DNA of 64,000 nt from Synechococcus sp. CC9605 (GTDB lineage Bacteria; Cyanobacteriota; Cyanobacteriia; PCC-6307; Cyanobiaceae): positions 248,001-312,000 of the forward strand of contig NC_007516.1 of NCBI RefSeq assembly GCF_000012625.1. Direction: 5' to 3'. Shown in pieces: positions 45,878 through 55,056 of the stretch (positions within the stretch are counted from its first letter, which is position 1; each line of letters starts with the position of its first letter). The position numbers and the translations under genes are program-made. Under the pieces are notes generated by a model. The model worked only from the letters and a program-made list of their open reading frames with translations. It was not told where the DNA came from and searched no databases.

Positions 45878-46171
45878 TCAGTCGGCCAGGATTTTAGGAA
45901 CCCGGAAGAAGTCCCCCTCCCTTTGGGGTGCCTGGTCGAGGATGTCCTCCCGAACGGCGGTCGGCTGCACTCCATCAACCCGTGTGACGTTGGTCACCTC
46001 CACGGCTCGGGTGGTTTCCGGAACGCCTTCGGTGTCCACCTGCTGAAGCTGACCCACGTATTCGAGGATGGACTCGAGCTGACCGGTGTAGGTCGCAATC
46101 TTGTCCTCGGGCAGATCAAGACGGGCGAGCTGGGCCACTTTGCGGACGTCGTCGCTGGAAATCTGGCTCAT
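45878..46171 (-). CDS. gatC: Asp/Glu-tRNA(Asn/Gln) amidotransferase subunit C
   Basis: GatC is the small stabilising subunit of GatCAB, which converts Glu-tRNA(Gln) to Gln-tRNA(Gln). It has 97 residues. It reads [20 protein letters not shown] with [19 protein letters not shown] and the C-terminal DFFRVPKIL, all family features. Its start overlaps the creatininase gene's end by four bases. It is convergent with crtR across a 7-base gap. Confidence 0.93.
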   Translation of the reverse strand: MSQISSDDVRKVAQLARLDLPEDKIATYTGQLESILEYVGQLQQVDTEGVPETTRAVEVTNVTRVDGVQPTAVREDILDQAPQREGDFFRVPKILAD

Positions 46172-46956
46172 GACTCGCCGAGGAACGTGCGCAGATCCTC
46201 GCTCAACGCGGTGGCGGCTGTCTCCAGCAAGGCATCCCCATGCTGCGCGGTGGCCAGGGAAGGGTGGGACCCCATGCGTCCATCGGGATGACGGCGACGG
46301 AAGTCGTCTGGTCCATGAATGGGGCCTGCCGGTGCGGGGTCGGGCAGTGGTCGCTGCTTGCTCTGCAGGCTGGGCTCCACAGCGAGGGTGACAGCGATTT
46401 CGCTGGGCGTGGCGTGATGGCCTTCTTTGTCGCCATATAGATCGCGTGCCTGGCGCATCACGGGCCCCGCCATGAACCAGTTGGCCAGCCGACAACGCAG
46501 CTGTGGGGCAACGGGGAGATTGCGGGTGGTGGCGGTGCCGTGGGCCTGGGCAAAGGCGGCTTTGGCCGTCGCAATGTTGCCGCCGTGGCCATTGATCACG
46601 AACACCCGTTCGAAGCCATGTCGGCCCAATGACAACACCAGGTCGTGCAGAACGGCCAAAAGTGTTGCTGGCTGCAGGCTCATCGTTCCCGCGAAACCAA
46701 GGTGGTGTTCCGCCATGCCGAAGGCCTGGGCTGGGGTAACCAAGACGCCGGTGCGACGTCCCACCTCCAGGGCCACCGCTTCTGCTGTGAGGGCGTCGGT
46801 GCCGATGGCGCCCGTGGGGCCGTGCTGCTCGGTGGATCCCAGGGGAATGATCACCCCCTTGCAGCCCTGGAGGTAGCTCTCTACCTCAGGCCAACTGCGC
46901 AGGGCGAGGCGAATGGCGTCCGTGCTGTCGACAGGACCGGGAGTTGCAGCGGTCAT
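46168..46956 (-). CDS. creatininase family amidohydrolase
   Basis: A 262-residue metal-dependent hydrolase. Metal ligands are likely E43 and H45 in [11 protein letters not shown]54 in [10 protein letters not shown]124 in INGHGGN and a site in EGHHATPSE with E186. The family includes creatininase, the FAPy deformylase of riboflavin/F420 pathways and the mycofactocin peptidase MftE; the substrate cannot be told here. It overlaps gatC by four bases (ATGA), so they are one operon. Confidence 0.87.
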   Translation of the reverse strand: MTAATPGPVDSTDAIRLALRSWPEVESYLQGCKGVIIPLGSTEQHGPTGAIGTDALTAEAVALEVGRRTGVLVTPAQAFGMAEHHLGFAGTMSLQPATLLAVLHDLVLSLGRHGFERVFVINGHGGNIATAKAAFAQAHGTATTRNLPVAPQLRCRLANWFMAGPVMRQARDLYGDKEGHHATPSEIAVTLAVEPSLQSKQRPLPDPAPAGPIHGPDDFRRRHPDGRMGSHPSLATAQHGDALLETAATALSEDLRTFLGES

Positions 46957-46999
46957 TCAGGCAGAACCAGTGCCCTGATGATCGCTCAACTCCAGCCGA

Positions 47000-47143
47000 T
47001 CAGTGGGCGGTGCCGTTGCCGTCGTACTGATCGGTGTTGTAGTAGCCGCCGCGGGTTCCGAAGAACAGGCAGGCCAAGGGGAACAGCACGATGCTGGCGA
47101 GAAGCACAGTTCCGAGGTTGAAGCTGGAGGTGGCTGCGTCCAT
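47000..47143 (-). CDS. 47-residue single-helix membrane protein
   Basis: A tiny protein starting MDAATSSFNLGTVLLASIVL, with one helix (about residues 9-28) followed by a glycine-tyrosine tail, FFGTRGGYYNTDQYDGNGTAH. The same tail pattern recurs in small cyanobacterial proteins, so it is probably a real gene, perhaps a small subunit of a thylakoid complex. I cannot name it. An in-frame GTG three bases upstream is an alternative start. Confidence 0.65.
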   Translation of the reverse strand: MDAATSSFNLGTVLLASIVLFPLACLFFGTRGGYYNTDQYDGNGTAH

Positions 47144-47184
47144 CACCTGGCATGAACTGGCTTCAGTTTGGTGTGGATGCGCCG

Positions 47185-47925
47185 TTATTGCATCGATGAC
47201 GTGGCTTCTGTTGTGACTTCGCCTCCTTCCACAGGCATGTCCAGCCACTCCCTCAGCCATCCCGTGAGCCAGATGAAGGGAAGCGTGTCGGTTAACGCCG
47301 CTAGCACCTTGAACAGATAGCCGCTGCCGATGAAGCTGATCAGCTGCGGCAACACGGGCCGTTCCGGCTGCACAGGAAGCACATGGGCGCCGTAGTGGCT
47401 GATCAGCACCACTGCACTGGTGTCCACCAACTGGCTCACCAGGGTGGAGCCGTTGTTGCGCAGCCAGAGCGCTTTGCCTTTTGTGAGCTGTTTCCAGAAA
47501 TGGAACAGCCGCACGTCCACGAACTGCGCCGTGAGATAGGCAACCATCGAGGCTCCAACAGAACCGAAACTGAGCTGCTGAATCGTGCGAAAAGTGCTGT
47601 CATCACTGCCGCTCATGCTCGGCAGAACGCCCCCCAGCCAGAGGATCAGCAGCACCCAGCCGTTGAGCAGCAGCCCGACCCACACCACCTGATTCGCTTT
47701 CTGTTCTCCCCAGAGTTCGCTGATCAGATCAGTGCAGAGGAACGTGATCGGGTAGGGCAGTGCGCCAACGGCCACCACGATCGGCCAGCTGCCAATGCTG
47801 CCCAGCTGAAGGAAGCGAGTCAGCCCCAGGATGTTGAGCATGCCCAGGGTCCCGAGAAACAGTCCCGCCAGCACCAGAAACACCCCATCACGCCGTGCCT
47901 GGAGGTTGCTGTCCACAGCCTGCAA
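47185..47925 (-). CDS. yhhQ: queuosine precursor transporter (YhhQ/QPTR family)
   Basis: A 246-residue membrane protein with about six helices, of the vitamin-transporter-like family that imports queuosine precursors (preQ0/preQ1). It shows [23 protein letters not shown], split by a short loop, then [40 protein letters not shown] and the closing helical segment. It lies upstream of the 47-residue gene on the same strand (41-base gap) and is divergent from the DNA glycosylase gene. Confidence 0.83.
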   Translation of the reverse strand: MQAVDSNLQARRDGVFLVLAGLFLGTLGMLNILGLTRFLQLGSIGSWPIVVAVGALPYPITFLCTDLISELWGEQKANQVVWVGLLLNGWVLLILWLGGVLPSMSGSDDSTFRTIQQLSFGSVGASMVAYLTAQFVDVRLFHFWKQLTKGKALWLRNNGSTLVSQLVDTSAVVLISHYGAHVLPVQPERPVLPQLISFIGSGYLFKVLAALTDTLPFIWLTGWLREWLDMPVEGGEVTTEATSSMQ

Positions 47926-47944
47926 CGTTCAAGCTGGAACAAGC

Positions 47945-48586
47945 GTGGCCGCCAATCGGCAGCCTGTCATCGATTTCGTTTCGCTTCCGCTCAACTTTTT
48001 TGCCCGTCCTGCCCAGATCGTGGGCCCTGATCTGGTGGGATGCAGGTTGGTGAAGCGCCAAGACGACGGCAGCCTGCTCTGGGGCGTGATCGTGGAAACA
48101 GAGGCCTATTCCCAGGACGATCCCGCCTGTCATGGCTACCGCCGCCGCTCACCGCAAAACGAAACCCTGTTCGGCGAGCCAGGGCGGTTTTATGTGTATG
48201 TCAGCTATGGCATCCACCACTGCGTGAACGTCGTCACCGATCGGGGCGACTGGGCCAATGGTGTGTTGCTGCGTGCCGTGGCTCTTCCCGATGAACCGGA
48301 GCGGATTGCGGCAGGGCCAGGACTGCTGGCCCGTCGTTTCGGGCTTGATCGCCGTGATGACAGCCGTCCGGTGACGGGCGAACATGACGTGTGGATGGCC
48401 CCAAGGTCAGACACGTTTGCCAGCCAGGATCTTGTGACAACAACGCGGATCGGCATCTCTCAGGGCGCTGCAATCCCATGGCGCTGGTATCTGCAGAGCA
48501 GTCGCAGTGTCAGCAGGCGTGCTCGGGGTGATCGCACGCCGCCCAAGGCACAGTGCTGGTCGCCATCGCTGGAGCTGTCGTCATGA
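47945..48586 (+). CDS. mpg: DNA-3-methyladenine glycosylase (Mpg/AAG family)
   Basis: A 213-residue alkyladenine glycosylase that removes 3-methyladenine and related lesions from DNA in base excision repair. It starts with GTG at 47945. Motifs are [33 protein letters not shown] (catalytic Glu region), [18 protein letters not shown] and the C-terminal [16 protein letters not shown]. Its stop overlaps the pyrB start by four bases. Confidence 0.9.
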   Translation: MAANRQPVIDFVSLPLNFFARPAQIVGPDLVGCRLVKRQDDGSLLWGVIVETEAYSQDDPACHGYRRRSPQNETLFGEPGRFYVYVSYGIHHCVNVVTDRGDWANGVLLRAVALPDEPERIAAGPGLLARRFGLDRRDDSRPVTGEHDVWMAPRSDTFASQDLVTTTRIGISQGAAIPWRWYLQSSRSVSRRARGDRTPPKAQCWSPSLELSS

Positions 48587-49632
48587 GTGGCTGGCCGCAT
48601 CGCCACGTTCTCGATCTCGCATCGTTTTCGCGGGAAGACTTCGCGGCGGTGCTTGAGCTGGCCCAGCGGTTTCGTTCGCTGCCCATCACCGGTGCCCGCA
48701 AACTTCCCGCCTTGCAGGGACGTTTGGTGGCAACGCTGTTCTTTGAACCCAGCACCCGAACCCGCAGCAGTTTTGAGTTGGCAGCCAAGCGTCTCTCGGC
48801 CGACGTAATGAGCTTTTCACCCTCCAGCAGTTCACTCAGCAAAGGGGAAAGCGTTCTCGACACGGCGCGCACCTATGTGGCCATGGGGGCCGATGTGTTG
48901 GTGGTGCGCCATCGTTCCACGGGTGTCCCGCAGCAGCTGGCGCATGACCTGCAGCAGATGGGCGAGCGCACCGTGGTGCTCAATGGGGGCGATGGACTTC
49001 ACAGCCATCCCAGTCAGGGTCTGCTGGATCTGCTCACGCTTGCCCGCTTTTTCTCGCCTCGGCACCCCATGCCGGAGGCGCTGCAAGGCCGTCGGATTGT
49101 GATTGTTGGAGACATCCTTCACTCGCGGGTGGCCCGCTCGAATCTCTGGGCGTTGTCGGCCTGTGGAGCGGATGTGGTGCTGTGCGGTCCTCCCAGCCTT
49201 GTTCCGGATGATTTCGCGGCCTTCGTGGATGCTCCGCCCCCAGGTCTGCCGGAAGACCCTGTCCCGCAACGGGGCAAGGTCAGCGTGGTACGGCGCCTGG
49301 AGCATGCACTGCCGGGCGCCGATGCCGTCATGACCCTGCGGCTTCAGAAGGAACGAATGGGCCAGCAGTTGTTGACCAGCCTGGAGCGCTACCACCGCGA
49401 TTTCGGGCTGAGCCATGAGCGGATGCAGCTCTGCGGTCAGAACGTTCCCGTTCTGCACCCCGGCCCGGTCAATCGCGGCGTTGAACTGAGTGGCTCGCTC
49501 TTGGATGACCCGCGCTGCAGCCTGGTGGAAGAGCAGGTCAGGAATGGCGTTCCCACTCGGATGGCCTTGCTCTATTTGATGGCAGCTTCCGAATCCGCAG
49601 CTGAAGCATCCTTGGTGTCGAGCAGCTCCTGA
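48583..49632 (+). CDS. pyrB: aspartate carbamoyltransferase catalytic subunit
   Basis: PyrB makes carbamoyl-aspartate, the committed step of pyrimidine synthesis. From ATG 48583 it has 349 residues; an upstream start at 48553 has no support. The carbamoyl-phosphate site is [13 protein letters not shown] with S57-T58-R59-T60-R61, and K87 lies in [23 protein letters not shown] and the C-terminal [12 protein letters not shown] are also present. The 3' end overlaps the convergent type II NADH dehydrogenase gene by 61 bases. Confidence 0.95.
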   Translation: MSGWPHRHVLDLASFSREDFAAVLELAQRFRSLPITGARKLPALQGRLVATLFFEPSTRTRSSFELAAKRLSADVMSFSPSSSSLSKGESVLDTARTYVAMGADVLVVRHRSTGVPQQLAHDLQQMGERTVVLNGGDGLHSHPSQGLLDLLTLARFFSPRHPMPEALQGRRIVIVGDILHSRVARSNLWALSACGADVVLCGPPSLVPDDFAAFVDAPPPGLPEDPVPQRGKVSVVRRLEHALPGADAVMTLRLQKERMGQQLLTSLERYHRDFGLSHERMQLCGQNVPVLHPGPVNRGVELSGSLLDDPRCSLVEEQVRNGVPTRMALLYLMAASESAAEASLVSSSS

Positions 49633-51086
49633 GTTTGGGGAAGGCCACTGAGCTGATGGGCGTAGTAATCCATGGCTGCCTTGAGGGCGGCATCGGGTTC
49701 GGCGATGGAGGGACCTTTGCCGCTGGCCATCGGGAAGTGGGCATCCTCCGCATCAAGGGCCAGATGCTGGCTCGGCATGCCTGTGAGCAGAATTGAGGCC
49801 CGCTCACGGGTAGCAAGCACGTACAACCACTTGATGCTCAACGTGATCCGGTTCTCCCGGTTCGGCATCAAAGCCAGGTGGACGATGGCCCAAAGCAGCA
49901 GACCCATTCGGCCGGAAACTTTGAAGCCATGCAGGTCGGCGACGGCACTCGCCTGCACTACGGCCATGCTGCCGAAATCGAAATAGCGGAACGTGGGGCG
50001 GTCTTGACCAGCCACGATCGCGGCGATGTCCTTGCCGATGAATGTGCCGGCCTGTTTGGCGGGAGCGGCCATCCCAGGCAGTGGCTTGCCATTCACGGTG
50101 TGGCTGTAGCTGCAGAGATCACCGGCAATGCGGATCTCGGGATGGTTCGGAATCGAGAAATCGGGATTGACGATCACCCTCCCACCGCGATCGAGTTCGC
50201 AGCCCGTGGCCTCTGTCAGCTTCTGTCCCAGATGGGATGGTTTGACTCCAGCGGTCCAGATCACCGTTGCCGCCTGGATACGAACATCCCCATCTGGGCT
50301 GCTGATCACAACCTCTCCGGGTCGCATGGTTTGGACGCGGCCTTGGGGTATGAATTCCACGCCATTCAGCTCAAGGGTTTTCTGAGCATCTTTGGAGAGC
50401 TCTTCTGGCATCGCTCTCAGAACCCTGTCGCCGGGGTCCACCAACACGATTCTCGTTTTCTGAGAATCAAGCTGTTTGAAGGCACTGTTCAGAGCCCACC
50501 GCATGAGCTCTGAAACGGCGCCAGCCATCTCACAACCGGTGGGGCCTCCGCCCACAATCACAACGGTCTGCAGAAATTGGCGAGCCTCGGGATTCGGCGT
50601 CTGCTCTGCCTGCTCCATCGCCATCAGCAGACGGCGTCGAATCTCTTCGGCGTGCTCGAGGATTTTCATCGGGGGCGCAAAGGTGCGCCAGTCCTCATGG
50701 CCGAAGTAGGTGCTGCCCGAACCCGTCGCCAGGATCAGATGGTCATAGCTGTAGGCCTTGCCGTTGAACACGATCTGCTTGCCCTCGGGGTTCACCGCGG
50801 TGACCTCGCCCAGGAGCACCTGCACGTTGCCTTGCGTCCCCACCAGTTCTCTCAGAGGGGTGGCGACATCGCTCCTTGAGACCAATCCGGTAGCAACCTG
50901 ATACAGCAACGGCTGAAACAGGTTGAAGTTGCGCTTGTCAATCAGGGTGATGCGCACATCGGCCTTGGCCAGGGCTTTGCAGGCATGCACCCCTGCAAAG
51001 CCGCCGCCAACGATGACCACATGCGGGGCATCACGCAGCCGCTCAGCTGGCGGTTCAAGTTCCAGAAAGTAATGGTTGCCTGCCAC
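49572..51086 (-). CDS. ndb: type II NADH dehydrogenase (NDH-2)
   Basis: A 504-residue flavoprotein that passes electrons from NAD(P)H to quinone without pumping protons. The FAD-binding fold is [13 protein letters not shown] near 23-35, the NADH-binding fold is [16 protein letters not shown] near 173-188, and [19 protein letters not shown] is the third FAD motif. The C-terminus has an extra segment of about 60 residues beyond the core. It is membrane-associated. It overlaps pyrB by 61 bases at the 3' ends. Confidence 0.93.
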   Translation of the reverse strand: MAGNHYFLELEPPAERLRDAPHVVIVGGGFAGVHACKALAKADVRITLIDKRNFNLFQPLLYQVATGLVSRSDVATPLRELVGTQGNVQVLLGEVTAVNPEGKQIVFNGKAYSYDHLILATGSGSTYFGHEDWRTFAPPMKILEHAEEIRRRLLMAMEQAEQTPNPEARQFLQTVVIVGGGPTGCEMAGAVSELMRWALNSAFKQLDSQKTRIVLVDPGDRVLRAMPEELSKDAQKTLELNGVEFIPQGRVQTMRPGEVVISSPDGDVRIQAATVIWTAGVKPSHLGQKLTEATGCELDRGGRVIVNPDFSIPNHPEIRIAGDLCSYSHTVNGKPLPGMAAPAKQAGTFIGKDIAAIVAGQDRPTFRYFDFGSMAVVQASAVADLHGFKVSGRMGLLLWAIVHLALMPNRENRITLSIKWLYVLATRERASILLTGMPSQHLALDAEDAHFPMASGKGPSIAEPDAALKAAMDYYAHQLSGLPQTQELLDTKDASAADSEAAIK

Positions 51087-51158
51087 CTCCAGCCCATCGG
51101 AGTCCCTTCCGAAGGGTATGAATTGCAGTCTGGGTTGGCTGTTTTGAACGGTTCTGCT

Positions 51159-51539
51159 TCAGATCAGCTTGAACCCTTCGAGAAAGAGGCCGTAGAGAAA
51201 GCCGATACGACCAAGATCGAGGAGCTGTTGGGGCAGCTTCAGTGATGGCTCGGAGCTGCGTTGCCGCCGAATTGTGAGCTCAGTGCCCAGCACTACCAAC
51301 AGCGCTGCAACAGGGTCCATTTGACCGAGAACACCGGCCACCGGAGTGATCGCGGTGCCGATCAAAAAGCCAATCAACCCGGCAATCGCCAGCAAAGACA
51401 ATCGCCGCCATGGGTTGCGTGCCCAGTTCTCCAGCCTTTGGAGCGCTGCTCCAGCGTTGGTCTGCAGCCGGGTGGATTGAAGCCGTCGCACGGCATGGGT
51501 TTCAGGGGAAGAGGCAGGGTTGAAACCAGTGATCCCCAT
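51159..51539 (-). CDS. ycf20: DUF565/Ycf20-like membrane protein
   Basis: A 126-residue protein with the Ycf20 core: NPWRRLSLLAIAGLIGFLIGTAI, split at the first helix, then a second helix near VDAVLVVLGTELT-like sequence and IGFLYGLFLEGFKLI at the end. DUF565/Ycf20 members occur in cyanobacteria and plastids; in algae a relative affects heat dissipation. Function here is inferred only. It lies 72 bases upstream of the NDH-2 gene. Confidence 0.8.
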   Translation of the reverse strand: MGITGFNPASSPETHAVRRLQSTRLQTNAGAALQRLENWARNPWRRLSLLAIAGLIGFLIGTAITPVAGVLGQMDPVAALLVVLGTELTIRRQRSSEPSLKLPQQLLDLGRIGFLYGLFLEGFKLI

Positions 51540-51624
51540 CACCCGGCCATGCCCCTGCCTCCCTTCTATACACAACATCTGGGCAACCTGCAGGCATCAG
51601 ACACTACGGATAGGAGATTTCAAT

Positions 51625-51648
51625 AAAAAAACCCGGGCTTAGCCCGGG
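51625..51648 (-). terminator. intrinsic terminator
   Basis: On the minus strand, CCCGGGC-TAA-GCCCGGG forms a 7-bp stem followed by seven T. It ends the transcript of the 66-residue gene at 51715-51915. Confidence 0.85.
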
Positions 51649-51714
51649 CCAGGTGATGGGGATTGGCGCAGCAAAGCCAGAGCTGAGGGCTTTGACAATG
51701 GCTTGCGCAGAAAG

Positions 51715-51915
51715 TTATTTGGACTCAGCCTTCGCTTTTCTGGACGCTTTGCCTTCGAGGAGCTCCAGCAGCGCTTCCATTTGGGCCATCACACCCCGAA
51801 CTTCGCCCGCTTCGGGGAGAAGGCCGTCTTCCATCACACCCTGGTGCATTTCACGCAGCTCCTGACGGATGTAGCGCAGGTGGCTCACGACCTGCTCGCG
51901 CTTCGATTGCGACAT
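51715..51915 (-). CDS. 66-residue conserved hypothetical protein
   Basis: A small soluble protein predicted to be mostly alpha-helical: MSQSKREQVVSHLRYIRQEL, then REMHQGVMEDGLLPEAGEV and VMAQMEALLELLEG. The heptad-like leucines and charges suggest a short coiled coil. It ends in a Lys/Ala-rich tail. No function is known. A good terminator follows, and tRNA-Ala lies upstream on the same strand. Confidence 0.65.
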   Translation of the reverse strand: MSQSKREQVVSHLRYIRQELREMHQGVMEDGLLPEAGEVRGVMAQMEALLELLEGKASRKAKAESK

Positions 51916-52105
51916 CGGCTACGGGGGAGTTCAACAACTCTCTTTTACCTCATGGTGGGTCAGGTGCGGCGTGATGGGGCGCGACTTATCGCACCGGCCG
52001 CGGCAAGGAGCGTGAAGGTGAGCAGGGCTGACGGTCGTGCCACGGTGCTGAGAACCACAAGGGTAAACAGGCCGATCAGTGGCAGACGACGCTGCAAAAC
52101 CGCAG

Positions 52106-52178
52106 TGGAGAATAGGGGATTCGAACCCCTGACCTCTGCGGTGCGATCGCAGCGCTCTACCAACTGAGCTAATTCCCC
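52106..52178 (-). tRNA. trnA-CGC: tRNA-Ala (anticodon CGC)
   Basis: A 73-base cloverleaf on the minus strand: acceptor GGGGAAT paired to ATTCTCC, D-arm GCTCAGTTGGTAGAGC, anticodon stem CTGCG/CGCAG with loop ATCGCAC, T-arm AGGGG-TTCGAAT-CCCCT and discriminator A. Anticodon CGC reads GCG alanine codons. CCA is not encoded. Confidence 0.95.
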
Positions 52179-52244
52179 GGTGAGCCAACGCTAGCCGGCA
52201 CGGCCTGAGTCAAACTGCCGTTGATGTCGTCTAGGGACTGCTTG

Positions 52245-52445
52245 ATGCTCACGCAGGAACGGCTCGACGCTTTTGATGAGGCATCGACGGCCGAGCTCGC
52301 CCGCCGGCTTGAGGAGGACGACTACCCCTCACCTTTCGACAGCCTTTCGGATTGGCACCTGCTTCGGGCACTGGCCATCCACAGGCCCGAACTGATCCTC
52401 CCGTACCACCACCTGGTGGACCAAGAACCTTTTGATGAAGACTGA
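52245..52445 (+). CDS. DUF2555 family protein
   Basis: A 66-residue cyanobacterial protein. It has the family pattern AELARRLEEDDYPSPFDSL, SDWHLLRALAIHRPEL and a short acidic end (DQEPFDED). It is soluble and acidic, with no known function. I start at ATG 52245; an upstream ATG at 52221 or 52224 adds eight residues. It overlaps the coaBC start by eleven bases, so the two are probably cotranscribed. Confidence 0.72.
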   Translation: MLTQERLDAFDEASTAELARRLEEDDYPSPFDSLSDWHLLRALAIHRPELILPYHHLVDQEPFDED

Positions 52446-53721
52446 GCAGGCGTCGCCACTGTGCGGGCGGCGTGTGCTGGTGGCCGTCAGCGGCAGCATT
52501 GCTGCTGTGAAGACGCCTTTGCTCGTCAGCGCGCTGATCAAGGCCGGTGCTGAGGTGCGCTGTCTTGTTACCGCCAGTGGCGCGGCCCTGGTGAGCCCCG
52601 TCGCCCTCGCCAGCCTCAGTCGCCATCGCTGCTACCTCGAGGCCGACCAGTGGGACCCCGCTGCATCGAAACCGCTGCACATCGAGTTGGCGGAGTGGGC
52701 GGAGTTAATCATCGTCGCGCCCTTGAGTGCCAGCAGCCTGGCGCGCTGGAGTCAGGGTTCTGCTGATGGGTTGCTCGCCAGCGTTCTGCTGGCAACGGAA
52801 GTTCCGGTCATCGCAGCTCCGGCGATGAACACGGCCATGTGGCGCCACCCCGCGGTGCAAGGCAACTGGCTGCGCATTCAATCCTTTCCTGCAGTGGTCC
52901 CGCTCGTGCCAGCGTCAGGCCTGTTGGCCTGTGATCGCGTTGGCGATGGGCGCATGGCCGATCCGCTCTTGATTGAGCTGGCAGCTGCGTCTGTGTTCAG
53001 CCGCGGTTCGGGCACTCCCGACGTGACCCTTGATTGGTCGGGGCTGTCCGTTCTTGTTTCAGCCGGACCGACCCAGGAGTCGATTGATCCGGCCCGTTTC
53101 CTGAGCAACCGCAGCAGCGGTCGCATGGGAGTGCTTTTGGCGCAGGCGGCACGCTTCCGTGGTGCCAGCGTGCATTTGGTGCATGGCCCGTTGGACCTCC
53201 CCGACGCCTGGCTTGAGGGCCTCAAATGCACTGCGGTGGAGAGTGCCGCCGAACTCGGTTCAGCTCTGCTCTTGGCTCAGCCCGGATCCGATGTGCTCGT
53301 GATGGCTGCTGCCGTTGCTGACCTTCGGCGGGATGGGCCTCTTCCAAGCAAGCTGACCAAGCTGGAGCTTCAGCAGGCTCTGACCTCCGGTTGGACTGAG
53401 GTGCCTGATCTGCTGTCAAACCTGACCCGCCAACGCCGTTCTGAACAGCTGGTGCTCGGCTTCACAGCGCTCACAGGCAGTGATGCCGATTTGCTGGAGC
53501 GGGCTGAAAGCAAGCGGCTGGCGAAGGGCTGCGATCTGATGATGGTGAATCCCGTGGACCGTGATGGTCAGGGTTTCGGAGACCAGCCGAATGGAGGCTG
53601 GTTGCTCGGAGATGGCTGGAGACGAGAGCTGCCTGTGACGGCAAAGCTCTCTCTGGCGCATCAATTGCTTGATGCTCTGATCGAGGCTCGGGATCAGGCC
53701 GCGGCGTCGATGGAGTCTTGA
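52435..53721 (+). CDS. coaBC: bifunctional phosphopantothenoylcysteine decarboxylase / synthetase
   Basis: CoaBC joins 4'-phosphopantothenate to cysteine and then decarboxylates the product in coenzyme A synthesis. It has 428 residues. The N-terminal flavin-dependent CoaC domain has VAVSGSIAAVKTP, the catalytic H82 in KPLHIELAEWAE and APAMNTAMW. The C-terminal CoaB domain begins LVSAGPTQESIDPARFLSN and has AAAVADLRRDGPL and KLT. ATG 52435 follows an alternative in-frame TTG at 52432. Confidence 0.95.
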   Translation: MKTEQASPLCGRRVLVAVSGSIAAVKTPLLVSALIKAGAEVRCLVTASGAALVSPVALASLSRHRCYLEADQWDPAASKPLHIELAEWAELIIVAPLSASSLARWSQGSADGLLASVLLATEVPVIAAPAMNTAMWRHPAVQGNWLRIQSFPAVVPLVPASGLLACDRVGDGRMADPLLIELAAASVFSRGSGTPDVTLDWSGLSVLVSAGPTQESIDPARFLSNRSSGRMGVLLAQAARFRGASVHLVHGPLDLPDAWLEGLKCTAVESAAELGSALLLAQPGSDVLVMAAAVADLRRDGPLPSKLTKLELQQALTSGWTEVPDLLSNLTRQRRSEQLVLGFTALTGSDADLLERAESKRLAKGCDLMMVNPVDRDGQGFGDQPNGGWLLGDGWRRELPVTAKLSLAHQLLDALIEARDQAAASMES

Positions 53722-54029
53722 CCGAGCAGGTCGATGAAGGTGCGCAACTGAAGCCGGGGGATGTAGGGCCAGCCGCCGTTTTTTTCCATTTTTTGCAGAA
53801 GTGTGAACAATTTCTGCCGGTTTTCAGGAAGGCTTTGACGAAACGGACCGTCCTGAACGTCCCGATGCAGGGCCTCAAGCTCACGCAGCAGGGTGAGCAG
53901 TGCTTCTGGATTCCCCCTCAACTCCTCTGCCAGCTCGCCCAGGGCGGCCAGTGCCGGAGCCATCCGTGCCTGGGTCGAATCGGGATCGTTGGATGTCACG
54001 TGCTTTCGACAAGTTGTTGAGAGCTGCAA
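53694..54029 (-). CDS. conserved hypothetical protein, about 100-111 residues
   Basis: A small soluble protein I do not recognise. It is helix-rich (MAPALAALGELAEELRGNPEALL, LLRELEALHRDVQ, KLFTLLQKMEKNG) and ends with PYIPRLQLRTFIDLLGQDS. The start is uncertain: GTG at 53999 would give a protein beginning MTSNDPDSTQ, which looks more natural than the first ATG at 54029. It is divergent from psbO and convergent with coaBC, overlapping it by 28 bases. Confidence 0.6.
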   Translation of the reverse strand: MQLSTTCRKHVTSNDPDSTQARMAPALAALGELAEELRGNPEALLTLLRELEALHRDVQDGPFRQSLPENRQKLFTLLQKMEKNGGWPYIPRLQLRTFIDLLGQDSIDAAA

Positions 54030-54039
54030 AAGGCTAGCC

Positions 54040-54066
54040 CTGACGTCATTTTTCGCCCTGTAAGAT
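54040..54066 (+). promoter_or_regulatory. candidate psbO promoter
   Basis: TAAGAT at 54061-54066, preceded directly by TG, is a good -10 element. A weak -35 (CTGACG, 54040-54045) lies 15 bases upstream. It faces psbO, whose start is at 54120, leaving a leader of about 45-50 bases. Confidence 0.35.
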
Positions 54067-54119
54067 CCAGATCTGACGGCATTCCGTCCCCATTAGCGTT
54101 CAGCCGATCGGCACTTTCC

Positions 54120-54950
54120 ATGCGCATTCGTCCTCTGCTGGCCGTCGTGCTGGCGCTCTGCCTCGCGTTCTTCACTACGGCCTGCAGTGGCGACAGTGAT
54201 GCAGTCCAGCGTGGTGGTTCCAACGTCACTTACGACGACATCCACAACACCGGCAAAGCCAACGATTGCCCCACGATCGGTGACTCGGCACGGGGTTCAA
54301 TTCCTTTGGATGCCGGCGGCAGTTACGAGCTGCGTGAGATCTGCATGCACCCCGTGCAGGTTTACGCAAAGGAGGAGCCCAAAAACATTCGCCAGCAGGC
54401 GGAATTTGTTGAGGGCAAGATCCTCACCCGTTACACCTCCAGCCTCGATTCAGTCTTTGGTGATCTGAAGGTGACGGAATCCGGCCTCCAATTTCAGGAG
54501 AAAGGCGGCATCGACTTCCAGCCGATCACCGTTCTGGTGCCCGGTGGCGAGGAGTTCCCTTTCACGTTCTCCAGCAAGTCACTCAACGCCACTGCTGAGG
54601 GTTCGGCGTTGACCACCAGCACCGACTTTGAAGGCACCTACCGCACCCCCAGCTACCGCACCAGCAACTTCATCGATCCCAAGGGTCGTGCCCTGACCAC
54701 TGGTGTTCAATACGCCCAAGGCCTCGTGGCCCTTGGTGGTGACGACGAGCAGCTCGAGAAGGACAACAACAAGCGCTACATCGATGGCGTTGGAACCATG
54801 AGCCTGTCCATCACCAAGGTCGATCCTGAAACCGGTGAATTCGCTGGTGTGTTCAGCGCCATCCAACCCTCCGACTCCGACATGGGTGGTCGTGAAGTGG
54901 TCGACATCAAGATCACCGGTGATCTCTACGGCCGCCTTGAAGAGGCCTGA
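54120..54950 (+). CDS. psbO: PSII manganese-stabilising protein
   Basis: PsbO is the extrinsic lumenal protein that shields the oxygen-evolving Mn cluster. It has 276 residues. The signal peptide carries a lipobox-like end, FFTTACSG with C22, so it may be a lipoprotein on the lumen side. The mature part includes KANDCPTIG and the second cysteine in REICMHPVQVY (the disulfide pair), ITVLVPGGEEFPFTFSSK and STDFEGTYRTPSYR. A strong terminator follows. Confidence 0.97.
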   Translation: MRIRPLLAVVLALCLAFFTTACSGDSDAVQRGGSNVTYDDIHNTGKANDCPTIGDSARGSIPLDAGGSYELREICMHPVQVYAKEEPKNIRQQAEFVEGKILTRYTSSLDSVFGDLKVTESGLQFQEKGGIDFQPITVLVPGGEEFPFTFSSKSLNATAEGSALTTSTDFEGTYRTPSYRTSNFIDPKGRALTTGVQYAQGLVALGGDDEQLEKDNNKRYIDGVGTMSLSITKVDPETGEFAGVFSAIQPSDSDMGGREVVDIKITGDLYGRLEEA

Positions 54951-54975
54951 TCGGGGCTATCACAACTGGTTGCAA

Positions 54976-55000
54976 GGGGGGCTGAGCCCCCCTTTTTTTT
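54976..55000 (+). terminator. intrinsic terminator of psbO
   Basis: GGGGGGC-TGA-GCCCCCC makes a 7-bp stem followed by eight T. It begins 26 bases after the psbO stop. Confidence 0.9.
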
Positions 55001-55056
55001 GGCCCATTGCAATCTTCCGGCGATCTGGGAGAATCGCCCGATCTTTCCCTGAAGTC

